The position numbers and the translations under genes are program-made. Positions 1 to 5,422 of a stretch of DNA of 5,422 bases are shown here, in pieces. This DNA comes from Muribaculaceae bacterium (GTDB lineage: Bacteria > Bacteroidota > Bacteroidia > Bacteroidales > Muribaculaceae), in NCBI GenBank assembly GCA_021443235.1, contig JABUUJ010000058.1:8688-14109 (forward strand). Direction: 5' to 3'. Each line of letters opens with the position of its first letter. Within the stretch, counting starts at the first letter, position 1. The notes beneath the pieces were generated by a model. It did not search any database. It was given only the letters and a program-made list of their open reading frames with translations, and was not told the origin of the DNA.

Positions 1-27
1 ACTTGACAAACTTGATAAACTTGATGA
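1..27 (-). repeat. TTTATCAAG-type 9-base tandem repeat after the small membrane gene
   Basis: Read on the minus strand, about three imperfect 9-base units (ATCAAG, TTTATCAAG, TTTGTCAAG) begin two bases after the TAG stop of the gene at 29-499 and run to the window edge, so the array may continue outside. The same unit occurs in the same orientation at 567-609, downstream of pyrD. The sequence directly shows the repeat. Its role (3'-end processing, transcription end, or a neutral microsatellite) is unknown. It lacks the spacer structure of a CRISPR array and there is no strong GC hairpin. Confidence 0.8.
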
Positions 28-28
28 G

Positions 29-499
29 CTACAGTTTCAGGTGTGATGAGGCGGTGCGGCCGGGGTGGTTGCTGAAGGAGAAAAGCGCCCATTGCCCCGT
101 GAGCTCGCTCTCATAGCGCACGTGGAAGAGGCCGGCGGGCAGGTATGATATCATTGCTGTGCCGTCGGCGCGTGTCTCCAGCCCCGATCGTGAGTCAATC
201 CCCTTTTTTTCGATTATAGTGAGTTTGTCGTCGATGGCGGTGACCACCAGGTTCACCGTGTCGCCGTCGCACACTGGCATGCCGTTGCGCAGCACCAGCA
301 CCGAGTGGTCGTCCATGGCTTGCATCACCACCAGGCCGTCGTCGTGCGTGACGCAGTCGTTGAGCGTGAACGCGACGACCTCGGTAGTGGCGGCACCACG
401 CTTGCGTTGCCCAAAGAGCAACGCCACCAGCGCCATGGCCACAGTGAGCGCCATCACATAAAACTCGGTGGAATTTACTTCAACAACGGCATTTAGCAT
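29..499 (-). CDS. Small membrane-anchored protein of unknown function
   Basis: This is a 156-residue protein that I do not recognise as a named family. Residues 13-30 form one hydrophobic membrane segment, followed at once by the basic stretch QRKR (31-34). By the positive-inside rule this suggests the short acidic N-terminus (1-12) is outside and the ~120-residue remainder is cytoplasmic. That remainder has alternating hydrophobic runs typical of beta strands (55-60, 66-71, 81-89, 92-97, 114-120, 124-130, 136-142), separated by Asp/Gly turns, so a compact beta-rich domain is likely. It contains no catalytic motif, metal-binding cysteine pattern or lipobox. The start is the ATG at 499, which places the membrane segment near the N-terminus. 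A second Met at residue 16 would cut into that segment. No Shine-Dalgarno is visible, which is normal in Bacteroidota. The gene follows pyrD on the same strand after a repeat-filled 127-base gap, so it may be separately transcribed. An NfeD-like membrane-plus-beta protein was considered, but no NfeD signature is visible. Confidence 0.72.
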   Translation of the reverse strand: MLNAVVEVNSTEFYVMALTVAMALVALLFGQRKRGAATTEVVAFTLNDCVTHDDGLVVMQAMDDHSVLVLRNGMPVCDGDTVNLVVTAIDDKLTIIEKKGIDSRSGLETRADGTAMISYLPAGLFHVRYESELTGQWALFSFSNHPGRTASSHLKL

Positions 500-519
500 T
501 GAGGGGTTTATTGTTTAAA

Positions 520-558
520 GAGTTTTCGAGTTCTCGAAAACTCGAAAACCCGAAAAAC
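520..558 (-). repeat. TTTTCGAG tandem and inverted repeat (potential hairpin)
   Basis: On the minus strand three units follow one another: TTTTTCGGG (557-549), TTTTCGAG (548-541) and TTTTCGAG (540-533). They are followed by their own inverse, CTCGAAAACTC (530-520). Bases 520-530 and 533-543 are perfectly complementary over 11 pairs; with a realistic four-base loop the RNA would form a 10-pair stem. The hairpin lies about 20 bases before the ATG at 499. The sequence after it on the minus strand is TTTAAACAATAAA, which is not a clean U-run, so termination for pyrKD is possible but weakly supported. The unit resembles the neighbouring TTTATCAAG repeat in length and pattern. Confidence 0.75.
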
Positions 559-566
559 CATGCTAT

Positions 567-609
567 CTTGATAAACTTGATAAACTTGAACCTTGATAAC
601 CTTGATAAA
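567..609 (-). repeat. TTTATCAAG-type 9-base tandem repeat after pyrD
   Basis: Minus-strand units in transcription order are TTTATCAAG, GTTATCAAG, a shortened GTTCAAG, TTTATCAAG and TTTATCAAG: four full units and one that has lost two bases. The array starts 17 bases after the pyrD stop codon. It shares unit and orientation with the array at 1-27 after the next gene. The variant units suggest an older array that has drifted, or growth by slippage. No protein is encoded here. Confidence 0.85.
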
Positions 610-611
610 CT

Positions 612-628
612 AATGCGCTTCGCGCGTT
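612..628 (-). terminator. Weak GCGC hairpin over the pyrD stop codon
   Basis: The minus strand reads AACGCGC-GAA-GCGCATT, giving a GCGC/GCGC stem with a three-base loop, flanked by an A-C mismatch and two A-T pairs. It overlaps the last two bases of the pyrD TAA stop (629-627) and is followed by TTAGTTTATC rather than a clear U-run. It may mark the end of the pyrKD message or protect its 3' end. The stem is short, so the call is tentative. Confidence 0.3.
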
Positions 629-1532
629 AAATCTCCATCCTCATCTCCTCCACCGAGTTGAAGCCATGCCTGCGCATGTAGTCCTCGATATAGTCCACGG
701 CCTTCACCGTCACTTGCGGGTCGATGAAATTGGCTGTGCCAATCTGCACAGCGGTTGCGCCAGCAAGTAGGAATTCCACCGCGTCGCGGCCGTTCATGAT
801 GCCACCCAGGCCCACCACAGGCACTTTAACAGCCTTCGCCGTCTGCCACACCATGCGCAGCGCGATAGGCCGTATGCATGCTCCCGATAGGCCTCCAGTG
901 ATGGTCGACAGATAGGGGCGGCGACGCTCCACGTCGATTGCCATGCCCAGAAACGTGTTGGTGAGCGACACAGCGTCGGCGCCCGCTGCCTCGGCAGCGC
1001 GAGCTATCTCGGTGATGTCGGTCACATTAGGAGTCAGTTTCACTATCATCGTGCGGTCCCACGCCTTGCGCACGGCACTCACCACGCTCTCGCAGCCACT
1101 GCACGTCGTGCCAAACGACATGCCGCCCTGCTTCACGTTGGGGCACGATATATTCACCTCTATGGCGGCCACCTTGTCAAGGTCGAGCAGATGCTCGCAC
1201 ACACCCACATAGTCGTCGATGCTGGCGCCCGACACGTTCACCACGATGCGTGTGTCAAGGTCCTTGATGCGGGGATAAATGTTGCTCGCAAAGTATTCCA
1301 CACCCTTGTTTTGCAGGCCCACGGCATTGAGCATGCCGCTGGGTGTCTCCACCATGCGCGGGTAGGGATTGCCTTGACGAGCGAGCAGCGTGGTGCCCTT
1401 GACGATGATGCCGCCCAGACGGCTCAGGTCAATGAAATCGGCAAATTCCTCGCCGTAGCCAAATGTCCCCGATGCTGTCATCACGGGATTCTTGAGGGTG
1501 AGCCCTCCTATCTTAACGCTTAAGTCTACCAT
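627..1532 (-). CDS. pyrD: Dihydroorotate dehydrogenase, class 1B catalytic subunit (FMN)
   Basis: PyrD oxidises dihydroorotate to orotate, the fourth step of de novo pyrimidine synthesis, in the cytoplasm. The 301-residue protein has the usual length and TIM-barrel motifs of the family. Visible features are the FMN/substrate lysine in IVKGTT (Lys45), NAVGLQN (69-75), NISCPN with the class 1 catalytic base Cys130 (class 2 enzymes have Ser), VKLTPN (Lys165), the ITGGLSG loop (211-217), and the phosphate-binding GLGG (241-244) and IGTAN (264-268). The partner pyrK directly upstream identifies it as class 1B, using NAD+ rather than fumarate or quinone. I chose the ATG at 1532 because residues from MVDLSVKIGG onward match the family's N-terminus. 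The frame is open upstream to an ATG at 1577, but those 15 extra residues lie inside pyrK and look unlike the family. The start overlaps the pyrK stop in ATGGTAG (7 bases) and has no Shine-Dalgarno, so translational coupling is likely. One oddity is a Cys-x-x-Cys (144, 147) shortly after the active-site cysteine. Confidence 0.96.
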   Translation of the reverse strand: MVDLSVKIGGLTLKNPVMTASGTFGYGEEFADFIDLSRLGGIIVKGTTLLARQGNPYPRMVETPSGMLNAVGLQNKGVEYFASNIYPRIKDLDTRIVVNVSGASIDDYVGVCEHLLDLDKVAAIEVNISCPNVKQGGMSFGTTCSGCESVVSAVRKAWDRTMIVKLTPNVTDITEIARAAEAAGADAVSLTNTFLGMAIDVERRRPYLSTITGGLSGACIRPIALRMVWQTAKAVKVPVVGLGGIMNGRDAVEFLLAGATAVQIGTANFIDPQVTVKAVDYIEDYMRRHGFNSVEEMRMEI

Positions 1533-2287
1533 TTCAGTCGATTTATGTTGAATACAGGCCCTTCGGTGCACACGCACACGTTGCCCGAGTCGTGTGTGTC
1601 CTCAACGCAGCACAGGCACGCGCCCAGGCCACATGCCATAGTGTTCTCGAGCGACACCTCGCAGTTGATGCCGCGGCTGCGGGCAATCGCCGCCACAGCC
1701 TTCATCATGGGCATCGGGCCGCAGCACGCTATGTGGGTAATCTCGTCGCTCTGCAGGATAGGATGGGTGGTCACCAGGCCGTGATGGCCCAGCGTGCCGT
1801 CCTCGGTGGCTACATGCACCTCGGCGGTCTGCCTGAACAGGTCGAGCTGCAGCAAGTCGCTCATCGACCGAGCCCCCAGCAGGAACTTGACGTCAACGCC
1901 AGCGCCCGTCAGCCGCGAGCCAAGCATAAGCAGCGGAGCAGTGCCCACGCCACCACCTATGAGCAGCGCAGTGCCTTTCACGTCGGTCGTGAAGCCGTTG
2001 CCCAGTGGCAGCACTACGCTCAGATGCGTGTCTTCGGGCAGGTCGCACAGTGCCCTCGTCCCGGCTCCAGCGCGTCTCACCAGCAGCCACAGGTCGTGAC
2101 TGTCGGCATAGTTGATCGAGATGGGACGACGGAGAAACGTCGTCTTTGAGTTGGGCACCTCGACCTGCACAAACTGGCCCGGAAGCACTCGCGGCATTGT
2201 TCCCTTCGCCGGAGCCAACTTCAACACGCTATAGTTGTCGCCATGCCGGTCATTGGCTCTCACAATAAAATCCATTACCTGTTTCAT
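1526..2287 (-). CDS. pyrK: Dihydroorotate dehydrogenase electron-transfer subunit (FAD, [2Fe-2S])
   Basis: PyrK takes electrons from the FMN of PyrD through a [2Fe-2S] cluster to FAD and then to NAD+; the two subunits form a PyrD2-PyrK2 complex in well-studied relatives. The 253-residue protein is of family length. It has a ferredoxin-reductase-type fold: the beta-barrel FAD domain with LRRPISIN (52-59) and the Gly-rich RRAGAGTRAL (71-80), the NAD domain with LIGGGVGTAPLL (109-120) and CCGPMPMM (188-195), and a C-terminal cluster motif with Cys219, Cys224, Cys227 and Cys240 (C-x4-C-x2-C-x12-C). Two more cysteines, 226 and 238, sit beside cluster ligands. The ATG at 2287 gives an N-terminus (MKQVMDFIVR) that fits the family as I recall it. 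An internal ATG at 2275 would drop four residues. A promoter-like TAACTTTG ends only five bases upstream. The gene overlaps pyrD by 7 bases and is clearly co-transcribed with it. I see no PyrR-type leader or attenuator. Confidence 0.96.
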   Translation of the reverse strand: MKQVMDFIVRANDRHGDNYSVLKLAPAKGTMPRVLPGQFVQVEVPNSKTTFLRRPISINYADSHDLWLLVRRAGAGTRALCDLPEDTHLSVVLPLGNGFTTDVKGTALLIGGGVGTAPLLMLGSRLTGAGVDVKFLLGARSMSDLLQLDLFRQTAEVHVATEDGTLGHHGLVTTHPILQSDEITHIACCGPMPMMKAVAAIARSRGINCEVSLENTMACGLGACLCCVEDTHDSGNVCVCTEGPVFNINRLKW

Positions 2288-2292
2288 GACTG

Positions 2293-2300
2293 CAAAGTTA
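2293..2300 (-). promoter_or_regulatory. Bacteroidota -7 promoter element (TAACTTTG) for pyrKD
   Basis: TAACTTTG, followed by CA, matches the TAnnTTTG element bound by the primary sigma factor of Bacteroidota. A good TTTG element at the usual 19-21 base spacing upstream is missing; the nearest TTG is 12 bases away. The element ends five bases before the pyrK ATG, so transcription from it would start at or very near the start codon and leave almost no leader. Confidence 0.55.
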
Positions 2301-2335
2301 CAAATTTTTCAGCAATCTCACCCCACTCCTCCCAC

Positions 2336-2373
2336 CAAAAATAACCGATGACCGATGACCTTCCCCCAAAAAA
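2336..2373 (-). promoter_or_regulatory. Alternative upstream promoter candidate for pyrKD
   Basis: On the minus strand TATTTTTG (2343-2336) also fits TAnnTTTG, and TTTTTTG (2373-2367) could serve as the TTTG upstream element. The 23-base spacer is a little longer than the usual 19-21. Transcription from here would give a leader of roughly 40 bases before pyrK. This competes with, or adds to, the element at 2293-2300. Both elements are AT-rich and could match by chance. Confidence 0.3.
2344..2360 (-). repeat. Short heptamer tandem repeat (GGTCATC)
   Basis: On the plus strand ACCGATG occurs twice head to tail (2344-2350, 2351-2357), followed by a partial third copy, ACC. It lies between the nifJ terminator and the pyrKD promoter region and fills most of the spacer of the upstream promoter candidate. 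Only about 2.4 copies are present, so it may be incidental. Confidence 0.6.
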
Positions 2374-2390
2374 TCAACCTCTCCACCGCC

Positions 2391-2429
2391 CACAAAATAG
2401 GCGCCAGCCTCGGGTGAGGGGCTGGCGCC
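2391..2429 (-). terminator. Rho-independent terminator of nifJ
   Basis: GGCGCCAGCC (2400-2409) and GGCTGGCGCC (2420-2429) are perfectly complementary: a 10-pair, GC-rich stem around a 10-base loop that can close by up to two more pairs. On the minus strand it begins 26 bases after the nifJ TAA stop and is followed by TATTTTGTG, a short T-rich tail. The form and position fit an intrinsic terminator. The tail is interrupted by A and G, so efficiency is uncertain. It separates nifJ from pyrKD. Confidence 0.8.
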
Positions 2430-2455
2430 GATATTTAGTGATTTAGAATTGGCAA

Positions 2456-5422
2456 TTATGCCTCGGGATCAACTCCCCACTGCTGGCGAGCCAGACGGCG
2501 GTAGTTGTTGTAGCGCCACATAGCGTTGTCCTTAGCGGCCGCAAAGAGCTCCTCGGCCTCGTCGGGATACTGCTTGAGCACCGATGCGTAGCGCACCTCG
2601 CCCTTGAGGAAGTCGTTGAAGCCTTCCCAGTTGGGCTCCTTGCTGTCGAGGGTAAACGGATTCTTGCCCTCAGCCTCCAGCATGGGGTTGTAACGCCACA
2701 GGTGCCAGTAGCCGCATGCCACAGCCTTGGCCTCCTCGGCCTGCGACTTGCCCATGCCCACCTTCAGACCATGGTTGATACACGGAGCGTAGGCGATGAT
2801 TACCGACGGGCCATCATAAGCCTCGGCCTCGCGTATCGCCTTCAGGCACTGGGCATTGTCGGCACCCATAGCCACCTGTGCCACATATACATAGCCATAG
2901 GTAGAGGCAATCAGACCAAGGTCTTTCTTGCGGATGCGCTTGCCAGCGGCGGCAAACTTAGCGATTGCACCGATAGGAGTCGCCTTAGATGCCTGGCCAC
3001 CGGTGTTGGAGTAAACCTCGGTGTCGATTACCAGGATATTGACGTTCTTGCCCGATGCGATAACGTGGTCGAGACCGCCGAAACCGATGTCATAGCTGGC
3101 ACCGTCGCCACCAATGATCCACTGGCTGCGCTTAACCAGATACTGGCCCAGCGATTTCACCTTCTTGTCGGCGGCGTTGTCGCTGTGCTCGATGGCGGCA
3201 AGAATCTTGTCGCTGAGCTCGCGGCTCTTCTCACCGTCGTTCTTGCTCTCAAGCCACTCGCTGTAGAGGGCCTTAACCTCGGGAGCAACGCTGGCGTCGG
3301 CAATAGCCTCCTCAACAAAGCCAGTGACGCGGGCACGCATCTTCTCATCGGCGATGGTCATACCCAGACCAAACTCGCAGAAGTCCTCAAACAGCGAGTT
3401 TGCCCATGCCGGACCGTGGCCCTTGGCGTTGGTGGTATAGGGGGTCGAGGGTACCGATGCCGAGTATATCGAGCTACAGCCTGTTGCGTTGGCAACCATC
3501 TGACGGTCGCCAAACAACTGTGAGATGAGCTTCACATAGGGCGTCTCACCGCAGCCCGAGCAAGCACCCGAGAACTCAAACATTGGAGTAGCAAACTGCG
3601 AGTTCTTCACGTTGAGCTTAACGTCAACGAGGCTCTGCTTGCTGGTAACGTTCTTAATAGCATAGTCCCAAAGCTTCTGGTCCTCAACGTGATCCATCAG
3701 CGGAACCATCTCAAGCGCCTTCTCGCCCTTCTTGCCAGGACAAACGTCGGCGCAGTTGCCGCAACCCATACAGTCGAGCACGTCAACAACCTGTACAAAC
3801 GACATGCCCTCAAAGCCCTTACCTATAGCCTTGAGCTTGTCCTCGGCCTTGAACGGCGATGCAGCAGCCTCGCTCTCGTTCATCACGAACGGACGGATTG
3901 CAGCGTGGGGACATACATAGGCACACTTGTTGCACTGGATGCAGTTCTCCGACTTCCACATCGGAACAAACGCAGCCACACCGCGCTTCTCATAGGCCGA
4001 TGTGCCGGCGTCCCATGTACCGTCCTCGCGACCCTTGAAGGCCGATACGGGTAGCAGGTCGCCGTTCTGGGCGTTGATGGGACGCACCACGTTGTTGATA
4101 AATGCGGGAGCGTTGTCGTCGTGAGCGTTCTCAACGGCAAGGCTGGCCCAAGCGGGGTCAACCTCAAGTGCCTTGTACTCGCCACCGCGGTCAACGGCCT
4201 GATAGTTCTTGTTCACAACGTCCTCGCCCTTCTTGCCATAAGACTTCACGATAAATTTCTTCATCTGCTCTACTGCAAGGTCAACGGGGATAACCTCAGT
4301 GATGCGGAAGAATGCACTCTGCAGGATGGTGTTGGTGCGGTTGCCCAAACCTATCTCCTGAGCAATCTTGGTTGCGTCGATATAGTAAACCTTGATGTCG
4401 TTCTCGGCAAAGTATTTCTTCACCTTGGCAGGCAGGTTCTTGGCAAGCTGCTCGCCTTCCCACACGGTGTTGAGCAGGAATGTGCCGCCCTTCTGCAGAC
4501 CACGGGTCACGTCATACATGTTGAGGTAAGCCTGAACGTGGCAAGCAACAAAGTTGGGGGTGGTCACCAGATAGGTCGAGCGGATGGGCTCGTCGCCAAA
4601 GCGCAGGTGAGAGCAGGTGAATCCGCCACTCTTCTTCGAGTCATAAGAGAAGTAGGCCTGGCAATATTTGTTGGTGTTGTCACCGATAATCTTCACCGAG
4701 TTCTTGTTGGCTCCCACTGTACCGTCGGCGCCCAGACCATAGAACTTGGCCTGATAGATGCTTGCGCCACCCATTGCGATCTCCTCTTTCTGGGGAAGTG
4801 AGCTGAAGGTAACGTCATCCTCAATGCCGATGGTGAACTGGTTCTTGGGCATGGGGAGGGCAAGGTTCTCATATACCGACAGAATCTGTGCCGGGGTGGT
4901 GTCCTTCGAGCCGAGACCATAGCGGCCACCCACGATAACGGGCGCGTCCTCTACGCCGTAGAAGCAATCCTTAACGTCGAGATACAGGGGCTCGCCGTTG
5001 GCGCCGGGCTCCTTGGTGCGGTCAAGCACGGCAATGCGCTTGGCGCTGCTGGGAACGGCTGCCAGGAAATGCTTGGCCGAGAACGGACGATACAGGTGCA
5101 CTGCCACAAGACCCACCTTCTCGCCAGCGGCAACAAGGTAGTCGATGGCCTCGCGTATCGCCTCGGTTACCGAACCCATAGCGATAATCACACGGTCGGC
5201 ATCCTTGGCTCCGTAGTAGTCAAACAGACCATACTGGCGGCCAGTAATCTCGTTGATTTTCTTCATGTAGTCCTCTACAATGGCAGGAACGGCTGTGTAG
5301 TAGTCGTTGCACGACTCGCGGTGCTGGAAGAACACGTCGGGGTTCTCGGCAGTGCCACGGGTAACGGGAGCGTCGGGATTGAGCGCGCCGGCACGGAAAC
5401 GAGCCAAGGCCTCCTGGTCAAC
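2456..5422 (-). CDS. nifJ: Pyruvate:ferredoxin (flavodoxin) oxidoreductase, 5'-truncated by the window
   Basis: PFOR oxidatively decarboxylates pyruvate with CoA to acetyl-CoA and CO2 and reduces ferredoxin or flavodoxin; it is a cytoplasmic, oxygen-sensitive homodimer in anaerobes. The frame is open to the window edge, where it reads VDQEALARFR. About 988 of some 1,180 residues are present; roughly the first 190-200, most of the N-terminal pyrimidine-binding domain, are missing. Numbering from the Leu codon (TTG) at 5407: transketolase-C-like domain near 70-180 with LDRTKEPGANGEPLYLDV (128-145); gamma domain starting near GLGADGTVGANK (224-235); two [4Fe-4S] sites, Cys489/492/495/499 and Cys546/549/552/556; proximal-cluster ligands Cys616, Cys619, Cys644 and Cys876; and the thiamine-diphosphate/Mg motif GDG (767-769) to NTGGQ (801-805). 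All key residues are intact. The chain ends at QWGVDPEA without the C-terminal extension of the Desulfovibrio africanus enzyme. The TTG at 5407 is not the true start, since family sequence continues upstream of it. A 2-oxoacid relative with another substrate is less likely given the full-length single-chain match. Confidence 0.97.
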   Translation of the reverse strand, partial: VDQEALARFRAGALNPDAPVTRGTAENPDVFFQHRESCNDYYTAVPAIVEDYMKKINEITGRQYGLFDYYGAKDADRVIIAMGSVTEAIREAIDYLVAAGEKVGLVAVHLYRPFSAKHFLAAVPSSAKRIAVLDRTKEPGANGEPLYLDVKDCFYGVEDAPVIVGGRYGLGSKDTTPAQILSVYENLALPMPKNQFTIGIEDDVTFSSLPQKEEIAMGGASIYQAKFYGLGADGTVGANKNSVKIIGDNTNKYCQAYFSYDSKKSGGFTCSHLRFGDEPIRSTYLVTTPNFVACHVQAYLNMYDVTRGLQKGGTFLLNTVWEGEQLAKNLPAKVKKYFAENDIKVYYIDATKIAQEIGLGNRTNTILQSAFFRITEVIPVDLAVEQMKKFIVKSYGKKGEDVVNKNYQAVDRGGEYKALEVDPAWASLAVENAHDDNAPAFINNVVRPINAQNGDLLPVSAFKGREDGTWDAGTSAYEKRGVAAFVPMWKSENCIQCNKCAYVCPHAAIRPFVMNESEAAASPFKAEDKLKAIGKGFEGMSFVQVVDVLDCMGCGNCADVCPGKKGEKALEMVPLMDHVEDQKLWDYAIKNVTSKQSLVDVKLNVKNSQFATPMFEFSGACSGCGETPYVKLISQLFGDRQMVANATGCSSIYSASVPSTPYTTNAKGHGPAWANSLFEDFCEFGLGMTIADEKMRARVTGFVEEAIADASVAPEVKALYSEWLESKNDGEKSRELSDKILAAIEHSDNAADKKVKSLGQYLVKRSQWIIGGDGASYDIGFGGLDHVIASGKNVNILVIDTEVYSNTGGQASKATPIGAIAKFAAAGKRIRKKDLGLIASTYGYVYVAQVAMGADNAQCLKAIREAEAYDGPSVIIAYAPCINHGLKVGMGKSQAEEAKAVACGYWHLWRYNPMLEAEGKNPFTLDSKEPNWEGFNDFLKGEVRYASVLKQYPDEAEELFAAAKDNAMWRYNNYRRLARQQWGVDPEA

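Noticed and set aside
520..609. CRISPR-like array
   Set aside because: Units are only 8-9 bases, directly tandem and without unique spacers, and there are no cas genes nearby. These are simple tandem repeats.
1533..1577. Upstream start for pyrD adding 15 residues
   Set aside because: The extra residues fall inside pyrK, are basic and unlike PyrD N-termini. The ATG at 1532 gives the usual length and the typical stop/start overlap.
1592..2149. 185-codon open frame on the plus strand opposite pyrK
   Set aside because: It lies wholly antisense to a well-supported pyrK, has low-complexity Gln/Ala/His/Arg composition and no recognisable domain. It is explained by the GC-rich codon use of the real gene.
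2702..3523. 273-codon open frame on the plus strand opposite nifJ
   Set aside because: It is antisense to the thiamine-diphosphate domain of PFOR, where every motif of the real gene is intact. Long antisense frames are expected with this codon bias.
4121..4801. 226-codon open frame on the plus strand opposite nifJ
   Set aside because: It is antisense to conserved PFOR sequence and has no family signature or promoter; it is a shadow frame.
5405..5407. TTG at 5407 as the start of nifJ
   Set aside because: The frame stays open to 5422 with PFOR-like residues (VDQEA), and about 190-200 family residues are still missing, so this is an internal Leu codon.
2456..5422. Functional operon linking PFOR with pyrKD
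   Set aside because: A good intrinsic terminator and promoter-like elements lie between them, and the two pathways share no direct step.

Overview
The window looks like chromosomal DNA of an anaerobic Bacteroidota bacterium, most likely a gut Bacteroidales (Muribaculaceae- or Prevotella-like; the family is a guess). The evidence is a TAnnTTTG-type promoter element ahead of pyrK, weak or absent Shine-Dalgarno sequences, a single-chain pyruvate:ferredoxin oxidoreductase, an NAD-linked class 1B dihydroorotate dehydrogenase pair, and a small membrane-anchored protein without a recognised family. All four genes lie on the minus strand, so transcription runs from high to low coordinates.

Layout in transcription order: (1) 5422-2456, the C-terminal ~988 residues of pyruvate:ferredoxin oxidoreductase (nifJ/por), whose 5' end lies outside the window. 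(2) 2455-2288, a 168-base gap with a strong hairpin terminator for nifJ, a small heptamer repeat and two candidate promoters for the next operon. (3) 2287-1526 pyrK and 1532-627 pyrD, overlapping by 7 bases, encoding the two subunits of NAD-dependent dihydroorotate dehydrogenase. (4) 626-500, a 127-base gap filled with short tandem and inverted repeats. (5) 499-29, a 156-residue protein with one membrane segment and no recognised function. (6) 28-1, more copies of the repeat seen in gap 4, running off the window edge.

Functionally, PFOR oxidises pyruvate to acetyl-CoA with reduction of ferredoxin, a core fermentative step. PyrD and PyrK form the heterotetrameric enzyme that makes orotate for pyrimidine synthesis and passes the electrons through FMN, a [2Fe-2S] cluster and FAD to NAD+. 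A terminator separates the two units, so their adjacency is probably positional rather than a shared pathway.

I see no mobile element, CRISPR array, RNA gene, defence system or other clearly new biological system. The protein-coding content is ordinary core metabolism. The parts worth a second look are non-coding: a TTTATCAAG-type 9-base repeat placed just after two of the three gene ends in the same orientation, a related TTTTCGAG repeat that folds on itself, and an almost leaderless promoter ahead of pyrK.
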